Notes: generated by a model from the sequence alone, not told the origin. A DNA stretch of 43,818 nucleotides from a gamma proteobacterium endosymbiont of Lamellibrachia anaximandri (GCA_016756835.1 JAESPE010000017.1:1-43818); one strand, 5' to 3'; positions 10,540 to 18,938 are shown, counted from the first letter of the stretch. Numbers and translations are program-made.

Positions 10540-12153
10540 CTATTTGTATCTGACCTTAAGCCGCTCGTAATAGGGACTCGATGAAGCCTGTTCCGTCGGC
10601 ACTATAATCGGTGCCGGTATCTGTTCCGCCACAAGATATTCGCGCCCGGTTTTGAGCTGCCCTTTGGTAGAGAGCAGCGTGTTTTTTTTCGGGACTCCCC
10701 GGTCGACGTAGAGACAAGGCTGTGTGCAGAGGTCGCCATCACTCCCTCCGATGGGGTTGAGAGTAACCGGCATTACGTGCCCCTTTAGAAACTGTATCCC
10801 CAACTCCAACATATCGCTGCCTCTCTTGAGTGCGCGTCTTACTTCACCGATTTTCAGGCTGTCCGGCTGGCCGGGATGTTTTTCAGTGATCAATACCAGT
10901 TGACCGACCAGTTTAAGACTCGAGCTTTGTAGCGGCAGATGAATCGCTACACCGGTTTTGCTGCAGTTGGTCAGTTTGCAGGTGAAACGTTGGTGGCGGG
11001 GTTTGAAACCTCCGCCCAGATTGCCGGATGCCAGAGTCACCGACTCGCCTTCCTCCTCATCGGGTCTGCTGACTGCAGGAGTGGCAATACCAAGAAAGTG
11101 GTGGATCGAACTGATGCCGATGGCAACGGTAACCTGGCCATAGGTATCCTGTCTTTTGCTGTTGCGTTCCATGCGGATATGCCAGGATTTCAGCATGTCC
11201 CGCAGCGTCACTGCAGCATCTTCCGAACTGAGGTGCTGCAGTCCCATTGGAGGGGCTTCGCCACGTAACTCGATCTTTCGCAGACTCTGGTGCAGGCGTT
11301 TGCTGACTGGATTGATGTTGAGCAGGCGGAAGCGGGGAGATGCCAATGTGCCGGAGGTATCCGGATCGAAAAGCCGTGGTGGCACCTCGCCCAGCATATC
11401 GATGATATAGCGACCGGCCGGGTCCGCACCTAATTTCAGTTCTTCAAAGCGTGCTTTGCCTGCAAATTGGTTCAGAAAGCCGTAGCAGAGTCGTGCCTCC
11501 CCTGCCTTCAGATGGCAGGGGTCGAGTAGCGCCAGCAGCAGGAGACGTTTCAGTTGGTGGGCGACAGAGGCGTTCTTTGGTACGGCTTGGTCACGGTCGT
11601 CAACCAGATCGTGTTGTTGGTTCTGCTGTTCTGCCAGATTGTAGAGCTGGAGAATTTCACGCCAGGCATTGATGGCCTGACAGTCATAACCTTCGAAAGT
11701 GGTCAGCTGGTCAAGAGAGAGGAATTTGATGGCGTAGTAGATCCCCCCCAACAGTCTTTTGCGGTGTTTGAGCCATGATTTCTGGCGCAGGCATTCATTG
11801 ACGATATGTTTGTGACCGTAGGCCATCTCCTGCATCAGCTGGCGGATCTGCTTCACGCTGGGTGCGCCGGGTTTGTTTGAGGCGATCCGGCAGAGCCGGG
11901 TTGTGGGCAATCGGTAGAGTTCCATCAACTCTATGCGGTCAGGGACCCGTCCAGGAAAACGGTTGAGTTGTGAAAGATTGGTGATGATCGCCTCAGTCAC
12001 GCGCGCTGGACTGGCGTAAGGGAGGGAAGCGATCCATTGGCGCAGGGATCCGGGATGTGTCTCCACATTCGGGTTTTCGATGGAATCGGGTGCAGGAACA
12101 GTAAACTTGGGACGCCGCATCGAATCATTTGGTCTGCTGAAAATCTGAAACAT
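10540..12153 (-). CDS. Large protein with C-terminal PilZ-like domain
   Basis: A soluble protein of 537 residues from the ATG at 12153; a GTG at 12186 would add 11 residues, and neither start has a clear ribosome binding site. The N-terminal 330 residues are helical and unrecognised, with leucine-rich segments such as HQLKRLLLLALLDPCHLKAGEARL. Near the C terminus is a PilZ-like stretch: RHQRF, then NCSKTGVAIHLPL (matching the [DN]xSxxG c-di-GMP motif) and about 60 residues later MLELGIQFL. The upstream arginine motif is RxxR rather than RxxxR, so c-di-GMP binding is possible but not assured. With a diguanylate cyclase/phosphodiesterase in the same window, a receptor role is reasonable inference. 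Confidence 0.6.
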   Translation of the reverse strand: MFQIFSRPNDSMRRPKFTVPAPDSIENPNVETHPGSLRQWIASLPYASPARVTEAIITNLSQLNRFPGRVPDRIELMELYRLPTTRLCRIASNKPGAPSVKQIRQLMQEMAYGHKHIVNECLRQKSWLKHRKRLLGGIYYAIKFLSLDQLTTFEGYDCQAINAWREILQLYNLAEQQNQQHDLVDDRDQAVPKNASVAHQLKRLLLLALLDPCHLKAGEARLCYGFLNQFAGKARFEELKLGADPAGRYIIDMLGEVPPRLFDPDTSGTLASPRFRLLNINPVSKRLHQSLRKIELRGEAPPMGLQHLSSEDAAVTLRDMLKSWHIRMERNSKRQDTYGQVTVAIGISSIHHFLGIATPAVSRPDEEEGESVTLASGNLGGGFKPRHQRFTCKLTNCSKTGVAIHLPLQSSSLKLVGQLVLITEKHPGQPDSLKIGEVRRALKRGSDMLELGIQFLKGHVMPVTLNPIGGSDGDLCTQPCLYVDRGVPKKNTLLSTKGQLKTGREYLVAEQIPAPIIVPTEQASSSPYYERLKVRYK

Positions 12154-12391
12154 ATTGATAGTATCGATATTCCGTGGCGGGTTCACCCTTTATAAGTTTC
12201 TGCTGATTGATGCAGTTGACGTCTCTAGGATGGTTATCGGCGGTCACCGTTAAATCTTGAAAAATCGGGCTGTGGTATATCTTTCATGATTGAAATCCCC
12301 GGAATTTATCCCGACAATGGGGGTCGGATAATTGAGGGTGCCGTTGCCGGCGCTTCTCTCCAGAAGAATCAACAAGTACCAGAGGCACCCT

Positions 12392-12874
12392 ATGCGCAAT
12401 CCACCCCCAGTGTGGCGGCTACTACTATTGGGCTGTTTGGCCCTGTTCAGCACGGCATCGTTCTCAGAGCCCGTGGACTTTGAGTTGCCGGGACTCGATG
12501 GCAAGACTCACAAGCTTTCCGACTACCGGGGCAAGTGGGTGTTGGTCAACTACTGGGCGACCTGGTGTCCTCCCTGCAGGGAGGAGTTGCCGGAGCTGGA
12601 GGTCTTTCACTCCAACCACAAGGACAAAGATGCTGTGGTGTTGGGCGTTGCCTTTGAGCGCATTGATAAAAAACGCCTGAGCCGCTTTGTCAAAGAGCAG
12701 TTTCTCAGCTATCCGATCCTGTTGGGCAAACCTGCCGCCGACTCGGAGTTAGGGAAAATCCCCGGCCTGCCGACCTCTTTTTTAATCTCGCCAAGTGGTG
12801 AAGTAGTGGCTCGGCAGGTGGGACCGTTAACCGCACAGGATCTGGAAAGTTTTATTGCCAATAATGCAGAATAG
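12392..12874 (+). CDS. TlpA/ResA-like periplasmic thioredoxin
   Basis: A 160-residue exported thioredoxin-fold protein. The start at 12392 gives a signal peptide (WRLLLLGCLALFSTASF, cleavage near SFS-EP). The redox-active motif is WATWCPPC, followed by REELPELEVF, and the cis-Pro region is GLPTSFLISP. Proteins of this type act as thiol-disulfide reductants in the periplasm, often for cytochrome c or metal sites. It opens a run of five overlapping genes (thioredoxin, thioredoxin, TolC-type, HlyD-type, acylphosphatase), sharing 11 bases with the next gene. The partner protein is unknown. Confidence 0.88.
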   Translation: MRNPPPVWRLLLLGCLALFSTASFSEPVDFELPGLDGKTHKLSDYRGKWVLVNYWATWCPPCREELPELEVFHSNHKDKDAVVLGVAFERIDKKRLSRFVKEQFLSYPILLGKPAADSELGKIPGLPTSFLISPSGEVVARQVGPLTAQDLESFIANNAE

Positions 12875-13415
12875 GTGGCTCGATGTGAGGATTTTCCTCT
12901 CCATTGTCCTGCTGCTGTTCATGCTCTCTGCCGGGGCGGTGAGCAGAGACCCGGCTGATCACTTTTTTGATCAGTCGCTGGGGGATTTCAGTGAGGAGTT
13001 GGAGCTTGCCCGCGAGGAGGGTAAAGCGGGTATCCTCATCATGTTCGAGATGGATGAGTGTCCATTTTGTCATCGTATGAAAGGCACTGTGCTGAATCAG
13101 TCCGAGGTTCAGGAGTACTATAAACAGCACTTTCTGATCTTCACCGTGGATATCGAGGGTGACGTGGCGATTACCGACTTCCAGGGTGAGCAAGTCTCGC
13201 AGAAGGATTTTGCCTTTAAACAGTTTCGTGTGCGAGCCACGCCGGTATTCGGTTTTTTCGATCTGGAGGGTAAACTGATCAGTCGTTTTACAGGTGCCAC
13301 CCGCGATGCCCAGGAGTTTCTCTGGCTCGGAGAGTATGTGGTGAATGGCGAGTATAAAAAGATCAGTTTTTCCCGCTATAAACGACAAAAGAGAAAGGAA
13401 AAAAGAGCGCGGTGA
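12864..13415 (+). CDS. Exported thioredoxin-fold protein with CPFC motif
   Basis: A 183-residue protein with an N-terminal signal (VRIFLSIVLLLFMLSAGAVS) and a thioredoxin_2/SoxW-like domain: ILIMFEMDECPFCHRMKGTVL holds the CxxC, and VRATPVFGFFD the cis-Pro. It resembles SoxW or DsbC-like reductases that keep periplasmic thiols reduced, but no sox gene is in the window. The ATG at 12864 overlaps the upstream tlpA-like gene by 11 bases; a GTG at 12885 would also leave the signal peptide complete. The C-terminal tail is strongly basic (RYKRQKRKEKRAR). Its stop overlaps the next gene's GTG by four bases, so translation is coupled. Confidence 0.82.
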   Translation: MQNRWLDVRIFLSIVLLLFMLSAGAVSRDPADHFFDQSLGDFSEELELAREEGKAGILIMFEMDECPFCHRMKGTVLNQSEVQEYYKQHFLIFTVDIEGDVAITDFQGEQVSQKDFAFKQFRVRATPVFGFFDLEGKLISRFTGATRDAQEFLWLGEYVVNGEYKKISFSRYKRQKRKEKRAR

Positions 13416-14743
13416 CCCGCCTTCGAATCCCGATAACCTTGATTTTTACTCTGGCTGGATGGATCTGTTTCGCGCCGGTCCGGGCAACCGACAGCCTATC
13501 TGAGCCACTCCCATCTCCCCTGACGCTGCAACAGGCACTGAAACTGGCCGATGGCGTGCATCCCGACCGGGAGCTGGCTGACGCGGCGCTCCAGCGCGCC
13601 CAGGCGGAGCAGTCCGGTGTCGATGCCAGCGATGACCTGCAGTTTGGTTTCGAAGCGGCTCTGAAGGTGGTCAATCCTTCGTACAACGCCGTCGATCAAT
13701 CCAGCAATGATAGCTGGGCGAAACTGAAACTGAGCAAACGGTTGTATGATTTTGGCCGCACCGACAGTGCGCTGGCCGCAGCAGATGCGGCACGGCGAAG
13801 CGAGGAGTGGAATCTGCTGGATGTACGCCAACAGCGGCGACTGGAAGTGATGGCCAGGTTCTTCGATGTACTGCTGGCGGATCTGGAATATGCGCGGGAG
13901 AACGAGGCGATGTCGATTGCCTTCGTCCGGTTGGACAAGGCTCGCAGCCGATCCGAACTGGGCGGAATCTCCGATCTGGAGCTGCTGCGGCTCGAAAACC
14001 TCTTTCAGAAGGTAAGGCGGCGTACCATCAGTAGTCAGAACAAGCAGCGTATTACCCGCTCGCGTCTCGCCATCAGTCTCAATCGTCCCGATGACCTGCC
14101 TGCCGATCTTGTCTCTCCCGACCTGCCTGACCGATTGGTGCCTGAGAGTGTGGAAGCGCTGACCCAGCGTATTATTGATAGTAATCCCAGGTTGAAATCG
14201 CTGCGTGCACAGATGGATGCAGCTGAACAGCAGATGCGTGCAGCCCGGGCGGGTGACAATCCGATAATCCGCGGGGAAGTCGAGGCCGCCACCTATAATC
14301 GGGAGTTGGGGGGGCGTAATCCGCTGTCTGCGGCACTGGTGCTGGAGGTGCCGCTCTTTCTCGGCAATCGGGTTGGCGCCGAGGTTGCCCTGGAGCGCGC
14401 CCGTTTACGGGAGCGCCGGGCGGAGCTGGCCGTGCTGGAACTTGATCTGCGGCAGTCGGCGTTGGAGCTCTGGCTGGAACTCGACCGGCTACGGGTAAGG
14501 CGGGAGGAGTTGGTGGTGACCGGCGACTATCGTGATCTCTCTCTTGATCGCAGCCGTACCCTATACGACTTGGAGGTCTCCACCGATCTGGGTGATTCCA
14601 TGGTAAGAATCTCCGACTGGCGCCTGCAGCAGGCTGAGACCGATTTTGAAATTGCGCTGGCGCATGCACGGCTCGATGCATTGGCCGGAGTGCTGTTGGA
14701 TGAATTTGATATCACAGTGGGAAGTAAGGGGGAGGGGAAATGA
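13412..14743 (+). CDS. TolC-family outer-membrane efflux channel protein
   Basis: A 443-residue exported protein with long amphipathic helices in the two-fold pattern of outer membrane efflux proteins: LTLQQALKLADGVHPDRELADAALQRAQAEQ in the first half and a repeat beginning SNPR..LRAQMDAAEQQMRAARAGDNP in the second. A signal peptide precedes (IPITLIFTLAGWICFAPVRA). It starts with GTG overlapping the upstream stop (GTGA) and its own stop overlaps the adaptor start (ATGA). Such trimeric channels work with a periplasmic adaptor and an inner-membrane pump; the adaptor is next door but no pump gene is present here. Confidence 0.88.
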   Translation: MTRLRIPITLIFTLAGWICFAPVRATDSLSEPLPSPLTLQQALKLADGVHPDRELADAALQRAQAEQSGVDASDDLQFGFEAALKVVNPSYNAVDQSSNDSWAKLKLSKRLYDFGRTDSALAAADAARRSEEWNLLDVRQQRRLEVMARFFDVLLADLEYARENEAMSIAFVRLDKARSRSELGGISDLELLRLENLFQKVRRRTISSQNKQRITRSRLAISLNRPDDLPADLVSPDLPDRLVPESVEALTQRIIDSNPRLKSLRAQMDAAEQQMRAARAGDNPIIRGEVEAATYNRELGGRNPLSAALVLEVPLFLGNRVGAEVALERARLRERRAELAVLELDLRQSALELWLELDRLRVRREELVVTGDYRDLSLDRSRTLYDLEVSTDLGDSMVRISDWRLQQAETDFEIALAHARLDALAGVLLDEFDITVGSKGEGK

Positions 14744-15513
14744 AGAGAATGATTCGTGTGGTTGTCTGTTGTGGAATGCTATTTTGCGGCACGCTGCAGG
14801 CCCAGGATCTGGACGCCCAGTTGGAGTGGCAGCAACGGGTGGAGTTGGGAACTGTCGTGAACGGGGTCGTGGGCCGGGTCAATGTGACTGCAGGCGAGCC
14901 GGTTACCCGGGGCGCTTTGCTGGTCGAGTTGGACCAACGGCCGTTGCAAGCCAGACTGGTAAAGGCAGTAGCGCAGAAAGAGGCAGCCAAGCAACAGATG
15001 GATGAGGCCAAGCGGGAGTTGGACCGTTCCCTGGAACTCTATGATCGAACATTGCTCTCCGACCATGAGCGGCAGCTTGCTGAGATCGATGCTGCCAAAG
15101 CGGATGCCTATCTGCGTGGAGCGGAGGCGGAGCTGATTCTGATAAAACTTGCGCGTGAATACAGCCGTATCAAGGCGCCTTTCAACGGCCGGGTGCTGGT
15201 GGTGAATGTCCAGCAGGGGCAGGCTGTGGTCAACCATCTGCAGATCATGCCGTTGGTGGTAATGGTCAATGATCGGCAGATGAAAGCGGTGACTGCCGTT
15301 GATAGTGAAATGGCAGCAAGGCTGCAGCCGGGGCAGGTTGCAAAGGTCGGTGTTCATGGCAAATGGCTGCCGGGGGTAATCCAGTCCGTCGGGTTGGAGC
15401 CTTTGGCCGGTAGCGGTACGCCGCGTCACTATCGTCTAGTGGTCGGCTTCAAAACCCCGAAGGGGCAGCAGTTGCGTCTCGGTGAGAAAGCCGTGGTAAG
15501 AATCGATGGGTAA
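14740..15513 (+). CDS. HlyD/RND-type periplasmic adaptor protein
   Basis: A 257-residue adaptor, short for the family (usually 330-400). After a signal peptide (MLFCGTLQAQ) come a biotinyl-lipoyl half-motif (VVNGVVGRVNVTAGEPVTRGALLVELD), an alpha-helical hairpin (about residues 70-135), the second lipoyl half (YSRIKAPFNGRVLVVNVQQGQAV) and a beta-barrel ending LRLGEKAVVRID. A membrane-proximal domain seems reduced. A strong ribosome binding site (GGAGGGGAA) precedes the ATG, which overlaps the TolC-type stop. It would bridge the channel to an inner-membrane pump encoded elsewhere. The stop overlaps the acylphosphatase gene by eight bases. Confidence 0.85.
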   Translation: MKRMIRVVVCCGMLFCGTLQAQDLDAQLEWQQRVELGTVVNGVVGRVNVTAGEPVTRGALLVELDQRPLQARLVKAVAQKEAAKQQMDEAKRELDRSLELYDRTLLSDHERQLAEIDAAKADAYLRGAEAELILIKLAREYSRIKAPFNGRVLVVNVQQGQAVVNHLQIMPLVVMVNDRQMKAVTAVDSEMAARLQPGQVAKVGVHGKWLPGVIQSVGLEPLAGSGTPRHYRLVVGFKTPKGQQLRLGEKAVVRIDG

Positions 15514-15799
15514 AGCGGTGCAAACAGCACACCCGGTCTGTGTTCGCTGTCTTGTGGCAGGCCGGGTGCAGGGGGTTTTCTTTCGGGCCAGCACCCGTTA
15601 CGAGGCGCAGAGACGGGGCATCACCGGATATGCCAAAAATCTGCATGACGGCCGAGTCGAAGTGATTGCCTGCGGTGATCCAGAGGCAGTCAAAGAACTA
15701 CGCGACTGGTTGCGCCAGGGGCCGGCCAATGCCGATGTTTCAGGTATCGCCTGTGAAAACCTCCACTTCCAGGAGTATTCCCACTTCTCAATCACCTAA
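15506..15799 (+). CDS. acyP: Acylphosphatase
   Basis: A 97-residue enzyme hydrolysing acyl phosphates in the cytosol. The phosphate-binding loop with catalytic Arg is GRVQGVFFRAST and the catalytic Asn lies in GYAKNLHDGRVEV, both intact. The family is normally 90-100 residues, so it is full length. It is the fifth gene of the overlapping thioredoxin/TolC/HlyD series, sharing eight bases with the adaptor gene. A functional tie to efflux is not known and may be only transcriptional. A short palindrome (CCGTCCA/TGGACGG, 15812-15827) lies just beyond the stop and could end the transcript, although no T-run follows. Confidence 0.92.
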   Translation: MGKAVQTAHPVCVRCLVAGRVQGVFFRASTRYEAQRRGITGYAKNLHDGRVEVIACGDPEAVKELRDWLRQGPANADVSGIACENLHFQEYSHFSIT

Positions 15800-15874
15800 C
15801 CGCATAGTACACCGTCCACATGGACGGAATTGTGCTCAATCAGAAACTCAAGTTTCGGAATTCAACTCCTTTCC

Positions 15875-15963
15875 GTAGGCCGGTTCAAGCGTAGCGGAAC
15901 CGGCGACCCGTATCATTCTGCCATAACCTGAATGCCCGATCCGCTACGCTTGATCGGGCCTAC
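15875..15963. repeat. BIME: inverted pair of GTAG-type REP hairpins
   Basis: Two 30-base REP units face each other, GTAG ends outward. Unit one (plus, 15875-15904): GTAG, then arm GCCGGTTC, loop AAGCGTAGCG, arm GAACCGGC. Unit two (minus, 15934-15963): GTAG, arm GCCCGATC, the same loop AAGCGTAGCG, arm GATCGGGC. Both arms pair perfectly over eight bases, and the loop is identical while the stems differ by compensating changes. A 29-base spacer separates them. The pair sits between the convergent acyP and Pro/Tyr-rich genes, the usual place for such elements. GTAG-headed REPs are the type mobilised by RAYT transposases. Confidence 0.9.
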
Positions 15964-15996
15964 CGGCAGTTTGAACTCCGAAGCGTGAGTAGAAAG

Positions 15997-17073
15997 TTAC
16001 TGCTGCTGAGGGGCTGCCGGGACGTCCACACTCCCATTGGTCGTATCGGTTGCGGTATCCTCCATCGGACGGAAGACCGCAGGTTTCCCGTTGGCCAGGG
16101 TAGCTGTCTGCTCCTCCTCCTTGAGGACAGGTGCGGTGGGCACCGCTGCTGATTCTTGAGCCACAGGCATAGGGGCCGGTTCCGGATAGCTGAGGGGTGC
16201 TAGAGGTTCCTGGAAAGCAGGAGCAGGAGACGGCTCTTTGGGGGGCTCAATCGGTGCGGGTTGTGATGCCACTGGCGCCATTGGCTCTGGCATCTCCATT
16301 GGTGGGGGGGGGATCTCACCAGTTGCTGCCGGTGGCATCGGACGATAACTGTATTCGGCCGGTGGAGTGTAATCGCTTTGCGGCGGCTGTGGTGGTGCGT
16401 AGCTGGGGTATTGCGGATAAGTTTGGCTGTTGCCGCTGGTTTCGTAGTCGTAACTCGGCGCATATTGCTGTTGAGGGGCAGTGTCATAGGTTGGCGGGTT
16501 ATAGGCCGGCGCTCTGTAGACGGGTTGTTGCTCACTATATGGCTGGGTGGTTGTGTAGTCGCTGTATTGTTGCGGATAGCCGCCCTGAGGGGGGGCATTG
16601 TAGTAGCCGGAGCTGTTGCCATAGGGGGCATAGCCGCTGCCAGGCTGGGCGCCATATCCGTAGACCGGTGGGGACTGGTAGGCCGGTGCACCGCCATACC
16701 CGTATCCATATCCCTGGTTATAATTTGGTTGTTGTGCGGGATAGTAGGGTTCCCGGTAGCGTTCTTCACGCCGATTGGAATTGAACATGTTGTTCATGGG
16801 GTTTGGCGCCCCCTTCATCATGTTCATCGGATTTATATTGAACTGTTTGTTGTTGTTCTGGTTGTCGCCGCGATATGCCGGAGCGGCGTATTGAGGCGTT
16901 TGTGTGCCGTAGCCTTGAGCGCCATAAATCGGTTCGTTGTAGGCGGGCGCCTGCTGTCCCCTTGAGGATGGATTGTCGTAGTATCCCCCCTGCGTGGGAT
17001 AGCCTTCGTCAGCCTGCGCATATGTCAGGCAGAACGTAGTGATACAGGCGGTGAGCCATAGTTCACGCTTCAT
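15997..17073 (-). CDS. Secreted Pro/Tyr/Gln-rich low-complexity protein
   Basis: A 358-residue protein I do not recognise. It has a signal peptide (ITTFCLTYAQA-DEG) and a very clear ribosome binding site (GAGGAG, six bases before the ATG at 17073). Residues about 20-90 and 110-250 are full of Tyr, Pro, Gln and Gly (for example NYNQGYGYGYGGAPAYQSPP). A compact Met/Asn segment (NINPMNMMKGAPNPMNNMF, about residues 79-97) interrupts this. The last 110 residues are Pro/Glu/Ala-rich with many PxP and EP repeats. No globular domain is visible; it resembles an extracellular, extended or adhesive polypeptide. It is divergent from sfsA across 114 bases. Confidence 0.7.
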   Translation of the reverse strand: MKRELWLTACITTFCLTYAQADEGYPTQGGYYDNPSSRGQQAPAYNEPIYGAQGYGTQTPQYAAPAYRGDNQNNNKQFNINPMNMMKGAPNPMNNMFNSNRREERYREPYYPAQQPNYNQGYGYGYGGAPAYQSPPVYGYGAQPGSGYAPYGNSSGYYNAPPQGGYPQQYSDYTTTQPYSEQQPVYRAPAYNPPTYDTAPQQQYAPSYDYETSGNSQTYPQYPSYAPPQPPQSDYTPPAEYSYRPMPPAATGEIPPPPMEMPEPMAPVASQPAPIEPPKEPSPAPAFQEPLAPLSYPEPAPMPVAQESAAVPTAPVLKEEEQTATLANGKPAVFRPMEDTATDTTNGSVDVPAAPQQQ

Positions 17074-17187
17074 TATTCACTCCTCTTTAGAGAGTTTTTC
17101 CGTTGATTCGGCGAAGACCCTAATATAAGCCCCAGTCGTGGTCGTGTAAAATTAGGGATTGCCCTAGGAGTTTCCCGAGTCAGGCTC

Positions 17188-17901
17188 ATGTTGCTTCCAC
17201 TACTTACCAACGGACATATACTGAAACGCTACAAACGCTTTCTGGCGGATGTCGAACTGGCCGATGGTTCCGTCGTAACCGCCCATTGTCCAAATACCGG
17301 CAGCATGCGTGGATGCTGGGAATCTGGAGCGCTGGTACAGATCAGCCACAGTGACAATCCGCGCCGTAAGCTTGCCTGGACGCTGGAACGGGTGGATATG
17401 GGCACGGGCTGGATCGGCGTACATACAGGCCGGACGAATCCGGTGATCAGCGAGGCGTTGCGTGAAGGGTTGATCCCAGGTCTGGAGGGGTACCGGAATG
17501 TGCGGACTGAAGTGACCTTCGAGGCACCGGGTTTTCCCCGTTCCCGCTTCGATATGTTCCTGAGTGATGGCCCGGCGGCGGATGTATGGGTCGAGGTCAA
17601 AAATGTCACGCTCTGGGAGGGGGATGAGTCGCTCAGTTTTCCGGATGCGGTCACTGCGCGGGGTTTGAAGCATCTTGAGCTACTCGCGGAGGCCTGTCGC
17701 CAGGGCTATCGTGGCGTGATGATCTATGCGCTCAATCGGCCGGAGGGGACGTGTTTCCGCCCAGCCGATGAGATCGATCCCGTATATGGAATAACGCTGC
17801 GCAGGGTGGTGGAGGCTGGAGTTGAAGTGGTGGCTGTGCGTATTCTGCACCTGCCGCAGGCGATGAAGGTGGGTGATCCGGTGGCGGTGGATTTGAGCTG
17901 A
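17188..17901 (+). CDS. sfsA: SfsA family DNA-binding/sugar fermentation stimulation protein
   Basis: A 237-residue protein matching SfsA throughout: KRYKRFLADVELADG and AHCPNTGSMRGCWE near the N terminus, RTEVTFEAPGFPRSRFDMFL, VEVKNVTLW, FPDAVTARGLKHLELL, and the C-terminal DEIDPVYGITLRRVVEAGVEV. The middle motifs (RFD, VEVKN) resemble a PD-(D/E)xK nuclease fold. In E. coli SfsA is described as a DNA-binding stimulator of maltose metabolism; the biochemical role is not settled. Length is normal. A stem-loop at 17917-17938 follows the stop. Confidence 0.93.
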   Translation: MLLPLLTNGHILKRYKRFLADVELADGSVVTAHCPNTGSMRGCWESGALVQISHSDNPRRKLAWTLERVDMGTGWIGVHTGRTNPVISEALREGLIPGLEGYRNVRTEVTFEAPGFPRSRFDMFLSDGPAADVWVEVKNVTLWEGDESLSFPDAVTARGLKHLELLAEACRQGYRGVMIYALNRPEGTCFRPADEIDPVYGITLRRVVEAGVEVVAVRILHLPQAMKVGDPVAVDLS

Positions 17902-17916
17902 AATTATTTGAGGGGT

Positions 17917-17938
17917 CGAAAATCTGCGGGGATTTTCG
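17917..17938. terminator. Stem-loop between convergent sfsA and cpdA
   Basis: A perfect eight-base stem CGAAAATC / GATTTTCG with a six-base loop (TGCGGG) lies 16 bases after the sfsA stop and three bases from the cpdA stop. It could serve both convergent genes. There is no long T-run on either side, so a Rho-independent terminator is plausible but not proven. Confidence 0.5.
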
Positions 17939-17940
17939 GT

Positions 17941-18768
17941 TCAATAGCCGCTGGAATTGAACTCCACACCCTCAGGCATTTCCGGCAGTAGTTCCACGCC
18001 GCTACGGATTTCACCATCCGGCAACAGGGCGAGCCAGCGATAACCCGGGGGGGTGTCGGCAAGACCGAATTTGTCCTGGCCTGCGATGAACTGGATACAG
18101 GTAGAGGGCGAACCAAGCAGCAACAGGTTGTGGTAGTTGCGCTCAAATTCCTGGTGGATATGGCCGCATAGGATGCCTTTCACCTGTTGGTGTTTTGCCA
18201 GCAGTTTGAAGAGCGGTTCAGGATTGTTCAGGGCCATGCTATCCATCCATGCGCTGTCCACCGGAATCGGATGGTGATGCATGCAGATCAGCGTATGCTT
18301 GTCCGGGTGTTTTTGCAGTTCATCCTCGAGCAGTTCCAGCTGACTCTCATCGAGATGGCCACCGGGCTTCTTGGGGATGGTGGAGTCCAGAAAGATCAGT
18401 GACCAGCCTCCCTGCTGTGTGCTGGGAATGGTGGAGATGCCGTCCTGATTCAACAAGCGGGCCATAATTTCGGGAATGTCGTGGTTCCCGGGCAGGCAGA
18501 AGGTTGGCGCGCCGAATCCGGCAAACTGCTCCCTGAGCCGCCGGTAGCCGGTTTCAGAAGCGTCATGGACCAGATCGCCGGTGGCAAGGATCATGTCTGG
18601 AGTCCCCAGCTGCTCCAGTGCCATTGCGGAGACCAGGTTGAGTGTCTCCTGTGTATTCAGGCCGAGCAGACGTCGCGAGGTGTCAGCATAGAGATGACAG
18701 TCCGTCAGCTGTAGTACTTTCAGGCTGCCTTCAGGCAGGTTTTGGAATGTGTTGGTGTCTGCGGACAT
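17941..18768 (-). CDS. cpdA: 3',5'-cyclic-AMP phosphodiesterase, CpdA type
   Basis: A 275-residue class III phosphodiesterase of the calcineurin-like metallophosphatase fold, which hydrolyses cAMP to AMP in the cytosol. All metal-site motifs are present: TDCHL (D-x-H), ATGDLVHD, GNHD, CMHHHP and GHIH. Their spacing matches E. coli CpdA. It is divergent from oxyR across 235 AT-rich bases. Its presence implies that cAMP is made by this organism, which gives weight to the CRP-like site at 20049. The ATG at 18768 is the only start that leaves the family N terminus intact. Confidence 0.88.
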   Translation of the reverse strand: MSADTNTFQNLPEGSLKVLQLTDCHLYADTSRRLLGLNTQETLNLVSAMALEQLGTPDMILATGDLVHDASETGYRRLREQFAGFGAPTFCLPGNHDIPEIMARLLNQDGISTIPSTQQGGWSLIFLDSTIPKKPGGHLDESQLELLEDELQKHPDKHTLICMHHHPIPVDSAWMDSMALNNPEPLFKLLAKHQQVKGILCGHIHQEFERNYHNLLLLGSPSTCIQFIAGQDKFGLADTPPGYRWLALLPDGEIRSGVELLPEMPEGVEFNSSGY

Positions 18769-18906
18769 CGTTGAAGGTTGGTCAAGCCTTGAAAGTTCTG
18801 GTTGCCGGGCATACCCGGCGAACCCTTGTAAAACAGATTTTCAGTCTGATTATAGTAGTCTAATAAAATCTGTCGAAACAATGAAGCGAGTGCGCTTTTT
18901 ATGAAA

Positions 18907-18938
18907 AATGTGCATTAGATTCTGTTTAATGTGCATAA
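18907..18938. promoter_or_regulatory. Direct repeat AATGTGCATWA in the cpdA-oxyR divergent region
   Basis: The 235-base AT-rich region between cpdA and oxyR holds two copies of AATGTGCAT(T/A)A, at 18907-18917 and 18928-18938. They start 21 bases apart, about two turns of the helix, so a protein could bind both on one face. The repeats end 65 bases before the oxyR start. They do not match the classic OxyR ATAG-N7-CTAT pattern well. Their role, perhaps autoregulation of oxyR, is inference. Confidence 0.35.

Noticed and set aside
12257-12281. TTGAAA and TATATC as a promoter for the thioredoxin-efflux operon
   Set aside because: The spacer is only 13 bases; without a better match or data I do not list it.
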